From: Protofrankia sp963555925
GTDB taxonomy: Bacteria > Actinomycetota > Actinomycetes > Frankiales > Frankiaceae
Direction of reading: 5' to 3'
DNA: 64,000 nucleotides
Assembly: GCA_963555925.1 (NCBI GenBank)
Contig: CAUVXJ010000005.1
Span: forward strand, 13,504 to 77,503
Under the pieces are notes generated by a model. The model ran no database searches. It had not been told where the DNA came from and worked only from the letters and a program-made list of their open reading frames with translations. Of this stretch, positions 18,517 through 26,607 are shown piece by piece (within the stretch, counting starts at the first letter, position 1; the number at the start of each line of letters is the position of its first letter). A program made the translations under genes and the position numbers.

Positions 18517-18789
18517 GGCTCCTGCAAAGCGGGAGGGGGTGGGCTCAGCCGTCGGTCCGTTCACGCGCCCGGAAACGGACGTGACCCTGGGTCCGCATGG
18601 ACGCGAATCCAGCCAGACGCCCGGGACCGCGAAGCGCCGCAATGCGGCCCCTCAAGCCCCGTCCACCGACGAAAACACAATTACAACCATCACTTAGCAC
18701 CCAAACGACAAAAAACACAAACAGCCAATGGCGACACAATTGCCACCTTCTCGTGTCGCCGGCGGCCTCGTGAATCTAGGGAGAGTACG

Positions 18790-19026
18790 TTGCAGGAGAT
18801 CTACAATGGAATGTCTGCGACCGCGCTGCCGCAGGTCACCTGGCAGAAGAGCCAGCGGAGTAACTCACAGGGAAACTGCGTGGAGATGGCCCGACTGTCA
18901 TCGGACACCGTGGCGGTCCGCAACTCCAGGCATCCGGAAGGGCCCGCACTGATCTACACCCGCGACGAGATCGAAGCCCTCGTCCTCGGGGCCAAGGACG
19001 GTGACTTCGACAACCTCTTCCAATAG
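18790..19026 (+). CDS. DUF397 domain protein
   Basis: A 78-residue DUF397 protein: VTWQKSQRSNSQGNCVEMAR, then VAVRNSRHPEGPALIY, the standard W-x-K-S-x-R-S...GNCVEVA...VRDSK-P pattern. These small proteins pair with XRE/DUF5753 regulators in actinobacteria, where the couple acts in developmental or stress signalling and resembles an antitoxin-type pair. The start is a TTG at 18790 five bases after GGGAGA; an in-frame ATG lies at 18811. The partner regulator is here on the opposite strand, facing this gene, rather than upstream in an operon. Confidence 0.88.
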   Translation: MQEIYNGMSATALPQVTWQKSQRSNSQGNCVEMARLSSDTVAVRNSRHPEGPALIYTRDEIEALVLGAKDGDFDNLFQ

Positions 19027-19086
19027 AAACCTCGACTGAACCTGAGGCAGCCGGGGCCCTTCGCGTCTCCCGGGGCGCGAAGAACC

Positions 19087-19110
19087 GCACGGTGGTGCTA
19101 TCCACCGTGC
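19087..19110. terminator. Hairpin after the DUF397 gene
   Basis: Perfect arms GCACGGTGG and CCACCGTGC with loop TGCTAT, 60 bases after the stop codon and directly next to repeat element II. Confidence 0.6.
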
Positions 19111-19175
19111 CTGAGCCTGTTTTGAATCTTCTGTCCGGGCGAGCCGCCCGAACCCAAGATTCAAAACAGGCTCTC
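19107..19175. repeat. Dispersed element II, compact copy
   Basis: Perfect 18-base arms GAGCCTGTTTTGAATCTT (19113-19130) and AAGATTCAAAACAGGCTC (19156-19173) around a 25-base GC-rich centre. It lies between the ends of the convergent DUF397 and XRE genes and touches the XRE stop codon, so it may also terminate both transcripts. Confidence 0.85.
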
Positions 19176-20040
19176 AGGTCTGACTGAGGATCCGGCTGAT
19201 GACGTCAGCGGTGCTGGCCGGAGGCAGACTGTCGAGACAGAGGCGGTTCATGGCCTCCATGTAACGGTCGACGTCCTCGCGCTTGTCCAGATAGATGGCA
19301 CCGCCGAGCTGTTCCAGGTAAACTATGTCCGGCAGATCCTCTTCGGGAAAGCGCAGAATGCTGAACGCGCCACCTTCAGCGGCATGGACGCCGAAGAGGA
19401 ACGGCATGATCTGAAAAGTGAGATTCGGCCGCTCCATGAGCGTCGCGAGGTACTCGAGCTGAGCACGCATCACCTTGGGCCCACCTATCGGCCGCCGAAG
19501 TGCGGCCTCATCCACGACCACCCATAACCGAGGATGATCTGGCCGCATCAGCAGTCTCTGCCGATTCATCCGTACACTGATCCGACGCTCGACGGCCTTG
19601 GCAGTCAGCCCCTTATGACCCTGAGTCATAATGGCGCGAGCGTAGTCCTCGGTCTGGAGCAGGCCCGGAATGAACTGGACCTCGTAGGTGCGGATCAGCG
19701 CCGCGGCCTCCTCCAGCCCGATGTAGGGCTGGAACCAACCTGGCAGAACATCGGTGTAGTTGTGCCACCACCCAGGCTGGTTGGCCTCACGGACCAGCGA
19801 TAACAACGGCGCCCGTTCGTCCTCATCCGTGACACCGTAGAGGGTCAGCAGATCAGCCACGTCGCGTTCCTTGAAGCTGACCCGTCCCAACTCCAGGCGA
19901 CTGATCTTCGATTCAGACGCCCGGATGCTGTATCCCGCGTCCTCGCGGCTGATACCTCTGTCCTCACGTAGCCGGCGGAGCTGGGAACCGAGGAGGATCC
20001 GACGCACAGTCGGACCGCCTCCGGACTCAGCGGTCGTCAC
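19174..20040 (-). CDS. XRE-family regulator with DUF5753 domain
   Basis: A 288-residue regulator. Residues ~15-70 are an XRE helix-turn-helix (LGSQLRRLREDRGISREDAG, SESKISRLELGR). Residues ~100-280 are the DUF5753 ligand/partner domain, with the usual FIPGLLQTEDYARA near 137, LWVVVDEAALRR and LPDIVYLEQLGGA. The start GTG at 20040 follows GAGGGGGG by six bases; the longer frame to 20181 is not needed. It should work with the DUF397 protein encoded convergently at 18790. Confidence 0.92.
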   Translation of the reverse strand: MTTAESGGGPTVRRILLGSQLRRLREDRGISREDAGYSIRASESKISRLELGRVSFKERDVADLLTLYGVTDEDERAPLLSLVREANQPGWWHNYTDVLPGWFQPYIGLEEAAALIRTYEVQFIPGLLQTEDYARAIMTQGHKGLTAKAVERRISVRMNRQRLLMRPDHPRLWVVVDEAALRRPIGGPKVMRAQLEYLATLMERPNLTFQIMPFLFGVHAAEGGAFSILRFPEEDLPDIVYLEQLGGAIYLDKREDVDRYMEAMNRLCLDSLPPASTADVISRILSQT

Positions 20041-20181
20041 GATCAGCCCCCCTCGACATCGGTCAAGGCAAGAGTACGCCATCCGATCTTCTGTCGCCCC
20101 ACAGACGCCCACGCCACCTGCACGTGCACCCGAACCTTGCATTTGCACACTACGAACGCCATGATGGGCAAGCACCCTCAC

Positions 20182-20647
20182 TCACGCCGCGAAAGTGAGG
20201 ATCCCGGGAGGTTGTGATGACAACCCACGGCGCACGCCTCACCTACTTCGCGATGGCGACGGCTCGCAGGGGGGAACCGTCAGCGATGCGGGACTTCAAG
20301 CAGGCAGCGGATAGTCAGTTAGTGACTACTCGATGTCGAAGTTCTGGCGGCGTGACTGCGGGGGTGCGCCGTAGGGACCGGTTCGTAAACATGATGGTCG
20401 GGCACATGATGGTCGGGCAGATGTGGGCATCGGTCGTCGATGCCACAGAACAGCTCACCGTCATCTGGAACGCGGCTGACCGGCGGGCGCTTACCGGCCC
20501 GGCTAACGGGCCGATAAGCGGTGGTGCCAACGGTGTAACCGGCCGGGCGCGGGGGGCCAAGGGGGTCGCTATGCGATCCCCTTGGAGTAAAACGCAGGCT
20601 CATCCGCAGATCCGCCCGACTGCTGACGACACCCCCGGAGGGGGGCT
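20182..20647. other. Intergenic region upstream of the Nudix-like gene
   Basis: An open frame at 20214-20654 exists on the plus strand, but its composition looks random and it includes a 15-bp duplication (ATGATGGTCGGGCAC/G near 20390-20420). I do not call a gene. The promoter of the XRE gene probably lies at 20041-20200. Confidence 0.4.
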
Positions 20648-21205
20648 GTGGTGATACGCAACAACGCCGACTGCGCGGGTACCGACCGCACGGATGTCGG
20701 CCGCACGGATGTCGACTGTGTGACGCACGTGCCCATCAACGTCCATGTGCTGATGTCGCGCGCGGACGGGTCGGTTCTGCTGGGCTGTTCCGACGAGCCG
20801 GATGCACCGTGGCGGCTTCCGTGGGGGGAGTTACGCGGCCGTGAACCGGCGATAGAGGCCGTGCTTCGCATCGCCGATGACACGGTGTCGGTGATGGCGA
20901 TGGCGGCGCATGTGTGGCTCGCGCACGTGGCGCATCATCATTACCCCGATACCGGTGAACGGGTGGGGTTGTTCTTCCGGTTGACCCACTGGCGCGGGAT
21001 GCCCGCGCCCGGCCGGGACCCGCGGGTGGGCCGCCTTCAGTGGCACCATCTGGATGCCCTGCCGGAGTCGCTCACCTCCCTGGACCGGGAGGCGCTGGCC
21101 CGCTGGCAGGACAATGACATGTATTCCGAGCTGGGGTGGAATCCCCAACGGATAGGTGCCGTCCCACGCCTGCGTGGCATCGCGGGTTTCCGGGCATCGT
21201 CGTAG
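20648..21205 (+). CDS. Nudix-fold protein with a degenerate Nudix box
   Basis: A 185-residue protein with the Nudix layout: INVHVLMSRADGSVLLGCSD, then WRLPWGELRGRE and later FRLTHWRG. The Nudix box should read Gx5Ex7REUxEExGU. Here the Gly and first Glu are present, but the catalytic REUxEE part reads RIADDT, so the metal-binding glutamates are lost. It may bind rather than hydrolyse a nucleotide-like ligand. The start GTG at 20648 lies close after GGAGGGGGG. Such genes are often seen near XRE/DUF5753 genes in actinobacteria. Confidence 0.7.
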   Translation: MVIRNNADCAGTDRTDVGRTDVDCVTHVPINVHVLMSRADGSVLLGCSDEPDAPWRLPWGELRGREPAIEAVLRIADDTVSVMAMAAHVWLAHVAHHHYPDTGERVGLFFRLTHWRGMPAPGRDPRVGRLQWHHLDALPESLTSLDREALARWQDNDMYSELGWNPQRIGAVPRLRGIAGFRASS

Positions 21206-21240
21206 GTCATCGGTCGCAGGTCGCAGGTTGTAACCGTCGA

Positions 21241-21948
21241 TCAGTGCGACCGTGTTCCCGTGGTTCCAGCGACCACGGGATGCACCTGGAATGCGTCACA
21301 GATGACTACCTGACGGTCAACGTGCCGACCACCGCCCTGGTTCGGCGGGATGATCACAAAACTCGCGTACGGCAGGCATGCGTCCTTGGCACCGGATGTG
21401 CCTGCGGAACGAACGGCCGTCCATTCGACCCCGAACGACGCGCTGTGCTGTGGCTGAAGGACGACTGTTCCAGGTGGGCCCACCCTGAACAGACTGCCGC
21501 CTTCCGACCGGGCGGCGGGCCGCTCCTGGCGGCCTTCGCTGTTCAACGCGACCACGGACGGATATCCGATCAACGAACACGGCCGGTCTGCGATGTCGGT
21601 GAGGACAACGACGAACCCCTGACGTTCAGCGGACGCGGCGCCCGTCATCGGACCGGCATCAAGCCGGAGCTCGGACTCGCCACACACCGGCGGTGACCCG
21701 GGTGCGGGAGTCAGCTGGCCGCCGGGCATGGGCGACGGGTGGGGGGATGAGCCCTGGTCACTGCCGGTCTGTGCTCTGATACCCGCCTCCGCGCCGAGCG
21801 GAGCCTGGAGCTTCGTCGGCGTAGCGGTAGCTGCCGGCGCGGTACGACCCGAACTGCATGCGCCAGCACCAACACCGGCACCGAGGACCACCAGCCCGGC
21901 TCCGATCGCGACGAACCGGCTCGCGCGGGCCCGGGGTCTTTTCACCAT
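21241..21948 (-). CDS. DUF4232 lipoprotein
   Basis: A 235-residue exported protein: MVKRPRARASRF, a hydrophobic segment and the lipobox-like GAGAC near residue 30. A Pro/Thr-rich linker leads to a DUF4232 domain (CGESELRLDAGPMTGA, FVVVLTDIADRPCSLIGYPS, then a conserved C-terminal CDAF). DUF4232 domains are small beta-sandwiches on the cell surface of actinobacteria, with no known activity. A second, distantly similar protein is encoded at 28862. Confidence 0.75.
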   Translation of the reverse strand: MVKRPRARASRFVAIGAGLVVLGAGVGAGACSSGRTAPAATATPTKLQAPLGAEAGIRAQTGSDQGSSPHPSPMPGGQLTPAPGSPPVCGESELRLDAGPMTGAASAERQGFVVVLTDIADRPCSLIGYPSVVALNSEGRQERPAARSEGGSLFRVGPPGTVVLQPQHSASFGVEWTAVRSAGTSGAKDACLPYASFVIIPPNQGGGRHVDRQVVICDAFQVHPVVAGTTGTRSH

Positions 21949-22182
21949 AAGGCAGCAGTCTTGCACCAACTGTCCATCCACCGGGTGCAGCCCATGGCCG
22001 GCCGCAGCCAAGCGACTGTCGATGCCGCGAACTCGCAGTGGTAACGGTCACGCCACGGGGTAAGAAACAGTTCACGTGGTCGGCCCGCTGAAAGCGGCCA
22101 CCAGTCACTACAGGCGGCAGTTGCAGTGAACAGCGGCGCAATGGACAACGGTCGCAACGGACAGCAATCGCAACGGAGTGGT

Positions 22183-23514
22183 ATGGCCCACGAGCATTCG
22201 GAGGTCGCCCGGCCCTCGTTGTCACGGCGAGCCGCGGCGACAGCGGCGCTGCTGTGCTTCGCGGCCGCTATAGTTGTCGGAATCTGGAGTCTGGTGGACG
22301 ATCCAGGCACGCTGCTGATCGTCATTCCGGCATTCGTGATCACCGGACTCGCCGTCGGGAGTGCGCTGGTCAACCGCGGCCTGCGCCGCCTGCTGGCCAC
22401 CGGTATCGCGGCTGTCGCGCTCGTCGTGCTGGTACTGGCCCTCGATGTCGCCGGCATCACCACCGCGATCATCGTCATCATCCTGATCGCCGCATCCGGA
22501 GCTGCAACCCGGACCGCGTTCGGGCGCCACCGCCCGTCCGGGGTCGCTGTGGGACCTGCCCGCCATGGCGTCCTCATCGTGAACCCACGCTCGGGCGGGG
22601 GTGCCGCCGAGCGTCACCACCTGGTCGACGAAGCGCGGCGGCGCGGCATCGCGACCATGGTGCTCACACCGGGCGACGACCTACGCGCGCTCGCCGAAGG
22701 CGCCGTCGCAGGCGGGGCAGACGTGATCGGAATGGCCGGCGGCGACGGATCGCAGGCCCTTGTCGCCGATGTCGCCCGCAGGCACGATGTCGCATTCGTC
22801 TGTGTCCCGGCCGGCACCCGCAACCACTTCGCCGCCGACCTCGGTCTTGATCGAAACGACGTCGCCGGGGCTCTGGAGGGCTTCATCGCCGCCGTGGAAA
22901 GGCGCATCGATCTCGCTGAGGTCGGTGGTCGGGTGTTCGTCAACAACGCCTCGCTGGGCATTTACGCCGAAATCGTACAGTCCGATGACTACCGCAATGC
23001 CAAGATCGGCACGGCGACCGAGATGCTTCCAGATCTGCTCGGGCCACGGGCCGTCCCACCGGATCTGCGCTTCACCGGCCCCGACGGTGAACTCACACCG
23101 ACGGCGGACGTCCTGCTCGTGTCGAACAACGCCTACCAGTTGCGCAGCCTCGGCGGGCTGGGCACCCGGCCGAGGCTCGACGGCGGGGAACTCGGCGTGG
23201 TCACCGTGCTCGTCGACCGTGCCCGCGACGTGCCGGCCCTGATGGCGCTCGAGTCAGCCGGAGCGCTGGAACGCTTCCGGGGATTCCACCGGTGGACGAC
23301 CCCGACGCTGCGAGTGGATTCCACTGGTCCGGTGAACATCGGCATTGACGGCGAGGCCATGCAACTAAAACCTCCGCTGGAGTTCCGCTGCCTGCCGGCG
23401 GCTCTGCGGGTGCGGGTACCACCGCATGCGCCCGGCGTCCCGCCGACCCGGCCGGGGATGCTGGGAACGCTGCCCGCGCTGGTGCGCATCGTCGCCGGAC
23501 ATCCGTCACGATAG
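22183..23514 (+). CDS. Diacylglycerol/sphingosine-kinase-like lipid kinase with membrane domain
   Basis: A 443-residue protein. Residues ~15-110 contain three or four membrane helices. Residues ~125-420 are a DAGK catalytic domain, with HGVLIVNPRSGGG, the nucleotide-binding GMAGGDGSQALVADVA near residue 180 (GGDGS for the usual GGDGT), PAGTRNHFAADLGLD near 208, and VNNASLGIYAEIV. Such enzymes phosphorylate diacylglycerol or related lipids; in mycobacteria similar proteins act in phosphatidylinositol mannoside metabolism. The start ATG at 22183 follows GGAG. Confidence 0.85.
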   Translation: MAHEHSEVARPSLSRRAAATAALLCFAAAIVVGIWSLVDDPGTLLIVIPAFVITGLAVGSALVNRGLRRLLATGIAAVALVVLVLALDVAGITTAIIVIILIAASGAATRTAFGRHRPSGVAVGPARHGVLIVNPRSGGGAAERHHLVDEARRRGIATMVLTPGDDLRALAEGAVAGGADVIGMAGGDGSQALVADVARRHDVAFVCVPAGTRNHFAADLGLDRNDVAGALEGFIAAVERRIDLAEVGGRVFVNNASLGIYAEIVQSDDYRNAKIGTATEMLPDLLGPRAVPPDLRFTGPDGELTPTADVLLVSNNAYQLRSLGGLGTRPRLDGGELGVVTVLVDRARDVPALMALESAGALERFRGFHRWTTPTLRVDSTGPVNIGIDGEAMQLKPPLEFRCLPAALRVRVPPHAPGVPPTRPGMLGTLPALVRIVAGHPSR

Positions 23515-23594
23515 CCGCCAGGCGCCAGCCGCCAGCCGCCAGGCGCCCGCCGCGCACAGAGCGGCCATAGGGGGCAACCTGCGAGCATAGGGAC

Positions 23595-24515
23595 ATGAGC
23601 ACCGGGTTCGAGATAGATGTGGACGGCGCCGACCGGACCACCGGAGGGGCCACCCGAGGCACCACGCATGACCTGCGCGGGCTTCTCGGGCTGAGCGTCG
23701 ATGCCGAGGCCGGCGGCGGCAGCCTCGTGGTCGGCCCACACCTGCTCAACTCCGGCAGGACGTTGTGGGGCGGTTGTGGGCTGGCCGCGGCGATCGCGGT
23801 CACCGAGAGCATCCTCGATCGGGGCTGTGTATGGGCGACCGTCCAGTACGTCTCCCCCATCCATGCCGGGGCGTGTCTCAATCTTCAGGTCGAGGTGGGC
23901 CAGCAGGGGCGAAGCCTGTCCCAGGTGGCGGTACGCGGCACAATCAACGGCCGGCTCGCCCTGCTGGCCACGGGCACCTTCGGCGGCCCGACGGATGGCG
24001 GCCCGACGGTGGACGGCAGCCCGACGATGGACGGCGGTGTGCAGTTCACCGGTCCACCCGATGACGTACCAAGCCCGCCGGACTGCCCGCCGCGGACCCA
24101 CACCAGCAGTGGCCGCAGCGTGGCCGAGGCAGGGGGAATGCTCGCCCGGATCGAGCAGCGTTGGGCCCGCCCGCCTCGGTCTGCGCTCGACGGCAGCCCG
24201 GGTTCGGGCCACTGCGTCCTATGGGCCCGGTTCAATCAGTCCATGATGACCTCAGCGGCGTCGGTCGCGATCATCGCGGATCTGGCGCCGGCCGCTGTCA
24301 TCGATGCGGTGGGCCGGCCCGTCTACACACTCAGCCTGGACAACAGCCTGCGGGTCGGGCGCACGGCCCAGACGGACTGGATGCTGGTCGACGCCCAGGT
24401 AGAGACCATGATCGGCAAAGTAGCCCAGATCACAGCCAGAATTTTCGACGAAAACGGACAGTTGATCGCAACGGCGGATCAATCAGCCAAACTACTCCCG
24501 CCTCGAACATCCTGA
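23595..24515 (+). CDS. Acyl-CoA thioesterase-like double-hotdog protein
   Basis: A 306-residue protein of the TesB-like thioesterase fold: two hotdog domains (residues ~40-130 and ~200-300). The first has NSGRTLWGGCGLAAAIAVTE and VQYVSPIHAGACLNLQVEV; the second has SMMTSAASVAIIADLAP, SLDNSLRVGR and WMLVDAQVE. This family hydrolyses acyl-CoA or acts as its catalytically weak relative. The middle (residues ~130-155) has a Gly/Pro/Thr repeat (GGPTDGGPTVDGSPTMDGG) that interrupts the usual spacing. Confidence 0.75.
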   Translation: MSTGFEIDVDGADRTTGGATRGTTHDLRGLLGLSVDAEAGGGSLVVGPHLLNSGRTLWGGCGLAAAIAVTESILDRGCVWATVQYVSPIHAGACLNLQVEVGQQGRSLSQVAVRGTINGRLALLATGTFGGPTDGGPTVDGSPTMDGGVQFTGPPDDVPSPPDCPPRTHTSSGRSVAEAGGMLARIEQRWARPPRSALDGSPGSGHCVLWARFNQSMMTSAASVAIIADLAPAAVIDAVGRPVYTLSLDNSLRVGRTAQTDWMLVDAQVETMIGKVAQITARIFDENGQLIATADQSAKLLPPRTS

Positions 24516-24650
24516 GCCGTCCAGTTAATCGATCATGCTCATGACCCGCACCACTGTCGGGGAGTTCGCCTGTTGCGCCCCCTCACCCCGCGCATCCTCG
24601 TGAAGCCTGGTAGGTTGGCTGTGTTGCAGTTGGAGCTTCCTCGAACGCTC

Positions 24651-24682
24651 AAACGCCCCGGAGTCTGACAGCGGGCGTTTTT
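24651..24682 (+). terminator. Intrinsic terminator upstream of cspA
   Basis: AAACGCCC (24651-24658) and GGGCGTTT (24673-24680) pair around a 14-base loop and are followed by TTCGTTT. It is 136 bases after the thioesterase gene and about 100 bases before cspA, so it may end the upstream transcript or act as a leader attenuator of cspA. Confidence 0.55.
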
Positions 24683-24705
24683 CGTTTCTCCGGTCTTTTC
24701 CGGTA

Positions 24706-24720
24706 GTGGGACGGTCCCAC
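24706..24720. promoter_or_regulatory. Palindrome in the cspA leader
   Basis: GTGGGACGGTCCCAC, a perfect 7+1+7 palindrome 60 bases before the cspA start. It could be an operator or an RNA hairpin. The role is not known. Confidence 0.35.
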
Positions 24721-24780
24721 CGCGGCAACCTGGTATTCGCAGTGGGCGGGCTTGGTCCAGCCCCACGAAGGAGACGACAC

Positions 24781-24984
24781 ATGGCTCAGGGCACCGTGAA
24801 GTGGTTCAACGGCGAGAAGGGATTCGGGTTTATCGCCCAGGACGGCGGCGGTCCCGACGTGTTCGTCCACTACTCCGCCATCGACAGCGCAGGCTACCGC
24901 AGCCTGGAAGAGAACCAGCGCGTCGAGTTCGAGGTGACGCAGGGCCAGAAGGGTCCGCAGGCCGAGCACGTCCGCCCGGTCTGA
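24781..24984 (+). CDS. cspA: Cold-shock protein CspA family
   Basis: A 67-residue OB-fold RNA chaperone that melts structured mRNA, often induced by cold. Both RNA-binding motifs are intact: KGFGFI (RNP1) and VFVHYS (RNP2); it opens with AQGTVKWFNGEKG. The ATG at 24781 follows AAGGAG by eight bases. A long leader with a terminator and a palindrome, and a terminator hairpin after the gene, suggest a single-gene unit. Confidence 0.97.
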   Translation: MAQGTVKWFNGEKGFGFIAQDGGGPDVFVHYSAIDSAGYRSLEENQRVEFEVTQGQKGPQAEHVRPV

Positions 24985-24990
24985 CCCGTT

Positions 24991-25029
24991 CGGTGTGGAG
25001 CGCCTGCCGTCGGCGGGTGCTCCACACCG
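24991..25029. terminator. cspA terminator hairpin
   Basis: Perfect 11-base arms CGGTGTGGAGC (24991-25001) and GCTCCACACCG (25019-25029), beginning six bases after the stop codon. Confidence 0.75.
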
Positions 25030-25129
25030 GTACGTCCTACAAAGCTTGGCATTTCCTCAACGTCCGACCGCTTTGGCGATGGCCTCCGGCGGTCGGTCTT
25101 TGCGTGCAGGAGCATTGCCGGCGGACCTG

Positions 25130-25429
25130 TCAGTGGTGATAGGTCCAGGCTGATCCCGTACCCCGGTACTGCTCCACCGAGATCGGCCCGACACTCGGCC
25201 GCATCCGGTCGGTGTAGAGATGGCCGTGCCGATGGTCGATCTCGTGTGCGACAAGCCGGGCGAGACCCCGATTGAGCAGGGTGATGGTCTCCCCGTTCGG
25301 AGCGCGGACGATCGCGGCGGCACGGTTGATCCCGATCTGGGGTGCGGCGACACGTGCGATGGCCGCGGTGCAGAAGTTCCACTCCAGGCTCATGCCCCGA
25401 CCCGGTCGAGGGTTCGGCGAATGTCCCAC
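25130..25429 (-). pseudogene. Peptide deformylase remnant with internal deletion
   Basis: The translation carries motif 1 of peptide deformylase (VAAPQIGINRAAAIV), then ETITLLN, and motif 3 (RGLARLVAHEIDHRHG, then LYTDRMRP and VEQYRGTGSAWTY). The ~50 residues between TLLN and RGLARL, which must contain the metal-ligand motif EGCLS, are missing, and the N-terminal ~80 residues are gone as well. An enzyme without the EGCLS Cys cannot bind its metal, so this is a pseudogene. A functional deformylase must be elsewhere in the genome. Confidence 0.85.
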
Positions 25430-25713
25430 TCGTGGTAGCAGGCATCGTGGGCGTTGTTGTGGGCGACGTCAGCCAAGTGTTGCCTCCCGCGTCCGGCGTG
25501 TACCAGGACGACACGGCCGCTCCTCGCCAGGTCGATGGCTTCTGCCCATTCGGTGGCGGCGTGGCGAAGAGACCAGAGTGCTCCGGCGACAGGAAGCTGG
25601 TTGTAGGCGCGGGCGCGCCCCAGCAGAGCCTGGTCGTAGCCCGGAACATCCGTACCGCCACCCAGCGCAGTTCCTGCGAGCCGCTCGGCCCAGATCCGCA
25701 GGTTGTCCGTGAC
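25390..25713 (-). CDS. Short DinB-like protein, probably partial
   Basis: About 107 residues from a GTG at 25713: NLRIWAERLAGTALGGGTDVP, then VLVHAGRGRQHLADVAHNNA and HDACYHEWDIRRTLD. The DVAHNNAHDxxxHxWD ending resembles the metal-binding helix of DinB-superfamily proteins. The upstream part to 25896 does not look like protein, so the gene is either short or has lost its 5' end. It overlaps the deformylase remnant by 40 bases, which also points to local rearrangement. Confidence 0.5.
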   Translation of the reverse strand, partial: VTDNLRIWAERLAGTALGGGTDVPGYDQALLGRARAYNQLPVAGALWSLRHAATEWAEAIDLARSGRVVLVHAGRGRQHLADVAHNNAHDACYHEWDIRRTLDRVGA

Positions 25714-25851
25714 GCGGTGCCGAGACCGGCATGAAACCGCCGGACACCGCGTAGGTACGACTGCCCGAAAGGCTGCCCCTGAGCCCTCGCCAGCTCCTAT
25801 GGCGGCACGGTTTACTCCAAGGCGGGATTGGTAGGAGGAGGAGGACTCCGC

Positions 25852-26595
25852 ATGCGATATGTGGACCCCGAGTTCGCCCCAACGGTGCGGGCTCATGCCC
25901 GGCCGTCCAAGGTGTCCCCGGCACCGGTTGGCGGCCTCGGCCTGCTGGCGTTGCAGAGCGCTGTGGGCAACCGCGCGATGACCAGTCTCCTGACAACCCT
26001 GCAGCCCCAGGTTCAGCGCCAGTGGTCATCGTCCTCCTCGGATGAAGACCGTGGCCAGGACGGCGGCCAGGACGCGGACCGCGATATCCATGACGCCGGA
26101 GCGATCGCGGGTGTCGACACCCAGCCCGATGACGCGGGTGCGGACACGGGCCCGGGTGAGGAGCAGGCGGCGGCGCCCTCCTGCCAGATCGACGTTCGGG
26201 CCACCAAGATCCGCGGGTTGGCCGGGCTGCCGGTCTACCACCTGTTCGTGATCTATATCGACGCCTCCGGATCCCCCTATTTCTTCCGGGGCGGGCCGAG
26301 CGGCCGGGGTGGTCCGGGTGGATACGGCGCCATCAAATGCGATCATGGCCCGTACACACCGGGCACCATCGACTGGGAGCCCGGCGCACCGTCGACGACG
26401 GTCATGGCGGGCCCGGCCGCGCACGGGAAGGACGCCTCTTTCACCAGGGAGCTGAGCCGGATCGACGCGGCGGCGATTCCCTACCAGCCGACCGGACCGA
26501 ACAGCAACTCCGTCGCGCGTACGATCCTCAACAAGAGTGGTGTGCCCGAGAACAAGCCAGTGATGATCGCCCCTGGATGGGGCCAGATTCTTTGA
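25852..26595 (+). CDS. Protein with eCIS-cargo-like leader and unidentified C-terminal domain
   Basis: A 247-residue protein from an ATG preceded by GGAGGAGGAGGA. Residues ~24-52 read GGLGLLALQSAVGNRAMTSL followed by LTTLQPQVQRQ, which closely follows the (A/G)LLxLQxxxGNxAVxxLL...VQR leader seen in cargo of extracellular contractile injection systems. An acidic, disordered stretch (SSSSSDEDRGQDGG) links it to a globular C-terminal domain with YHLFVIYIDASGSPYFFRGG, KCDHGPY and PTGPNSNSVARTIL, which I do not recognise; it may be a toxin or hydrolase. No eCIS structural genes are in this window. A small gene follows after 12 bases. Confidence 0.6.
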   Translation: MRYVDPEFAPTVRAHARPSKVSPAPVGGLGLLALQSAVGNRAMTSLLTTLQPQVQRQWSSSSSDEDRGQDGGQDADRDIHDAGAIAGVDTQPDDAGADTGPGEEQAAAPSCQIDVRATKIRGLAGLPVYHLFVIYIDASGSPYFFRGGPSGRGGPGGYGAIKCDHGPYTPGTIDWEPGAPSTTVMAGPAAHGKDASFTRELSRIDAAAIPYQPTGPNSNSVARTILNKSGVPENKPVMIAPGWGQIL

Positions 26596-26607
26596 CGGAG
26601 CACCCCG

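Larger units (their letters stand above)
17663..18789. other. 1.1-kb repeat-rich region without a supported gene
   Basis: This stretch holds one copy of the 48-bp palindrome (17963), one of element III (18083) and one expanded copy of element II (18303-18516). An open frame at 17780-18118 contains a gene-like segment (EIISMFDEAVAFWRGWGTPL) but then runs through two repeats, so at best it is a remnant. 18150-18300 is noticeably richer in A and T than its surroundings. I see no RNA gene. Confidence 0.6.

Noticed and set aside
20214..20654. 146-residue open frame upstream of the Nudix-like gene
   Set aside because: No ribosome site, random-looking composition and internal short duplication.
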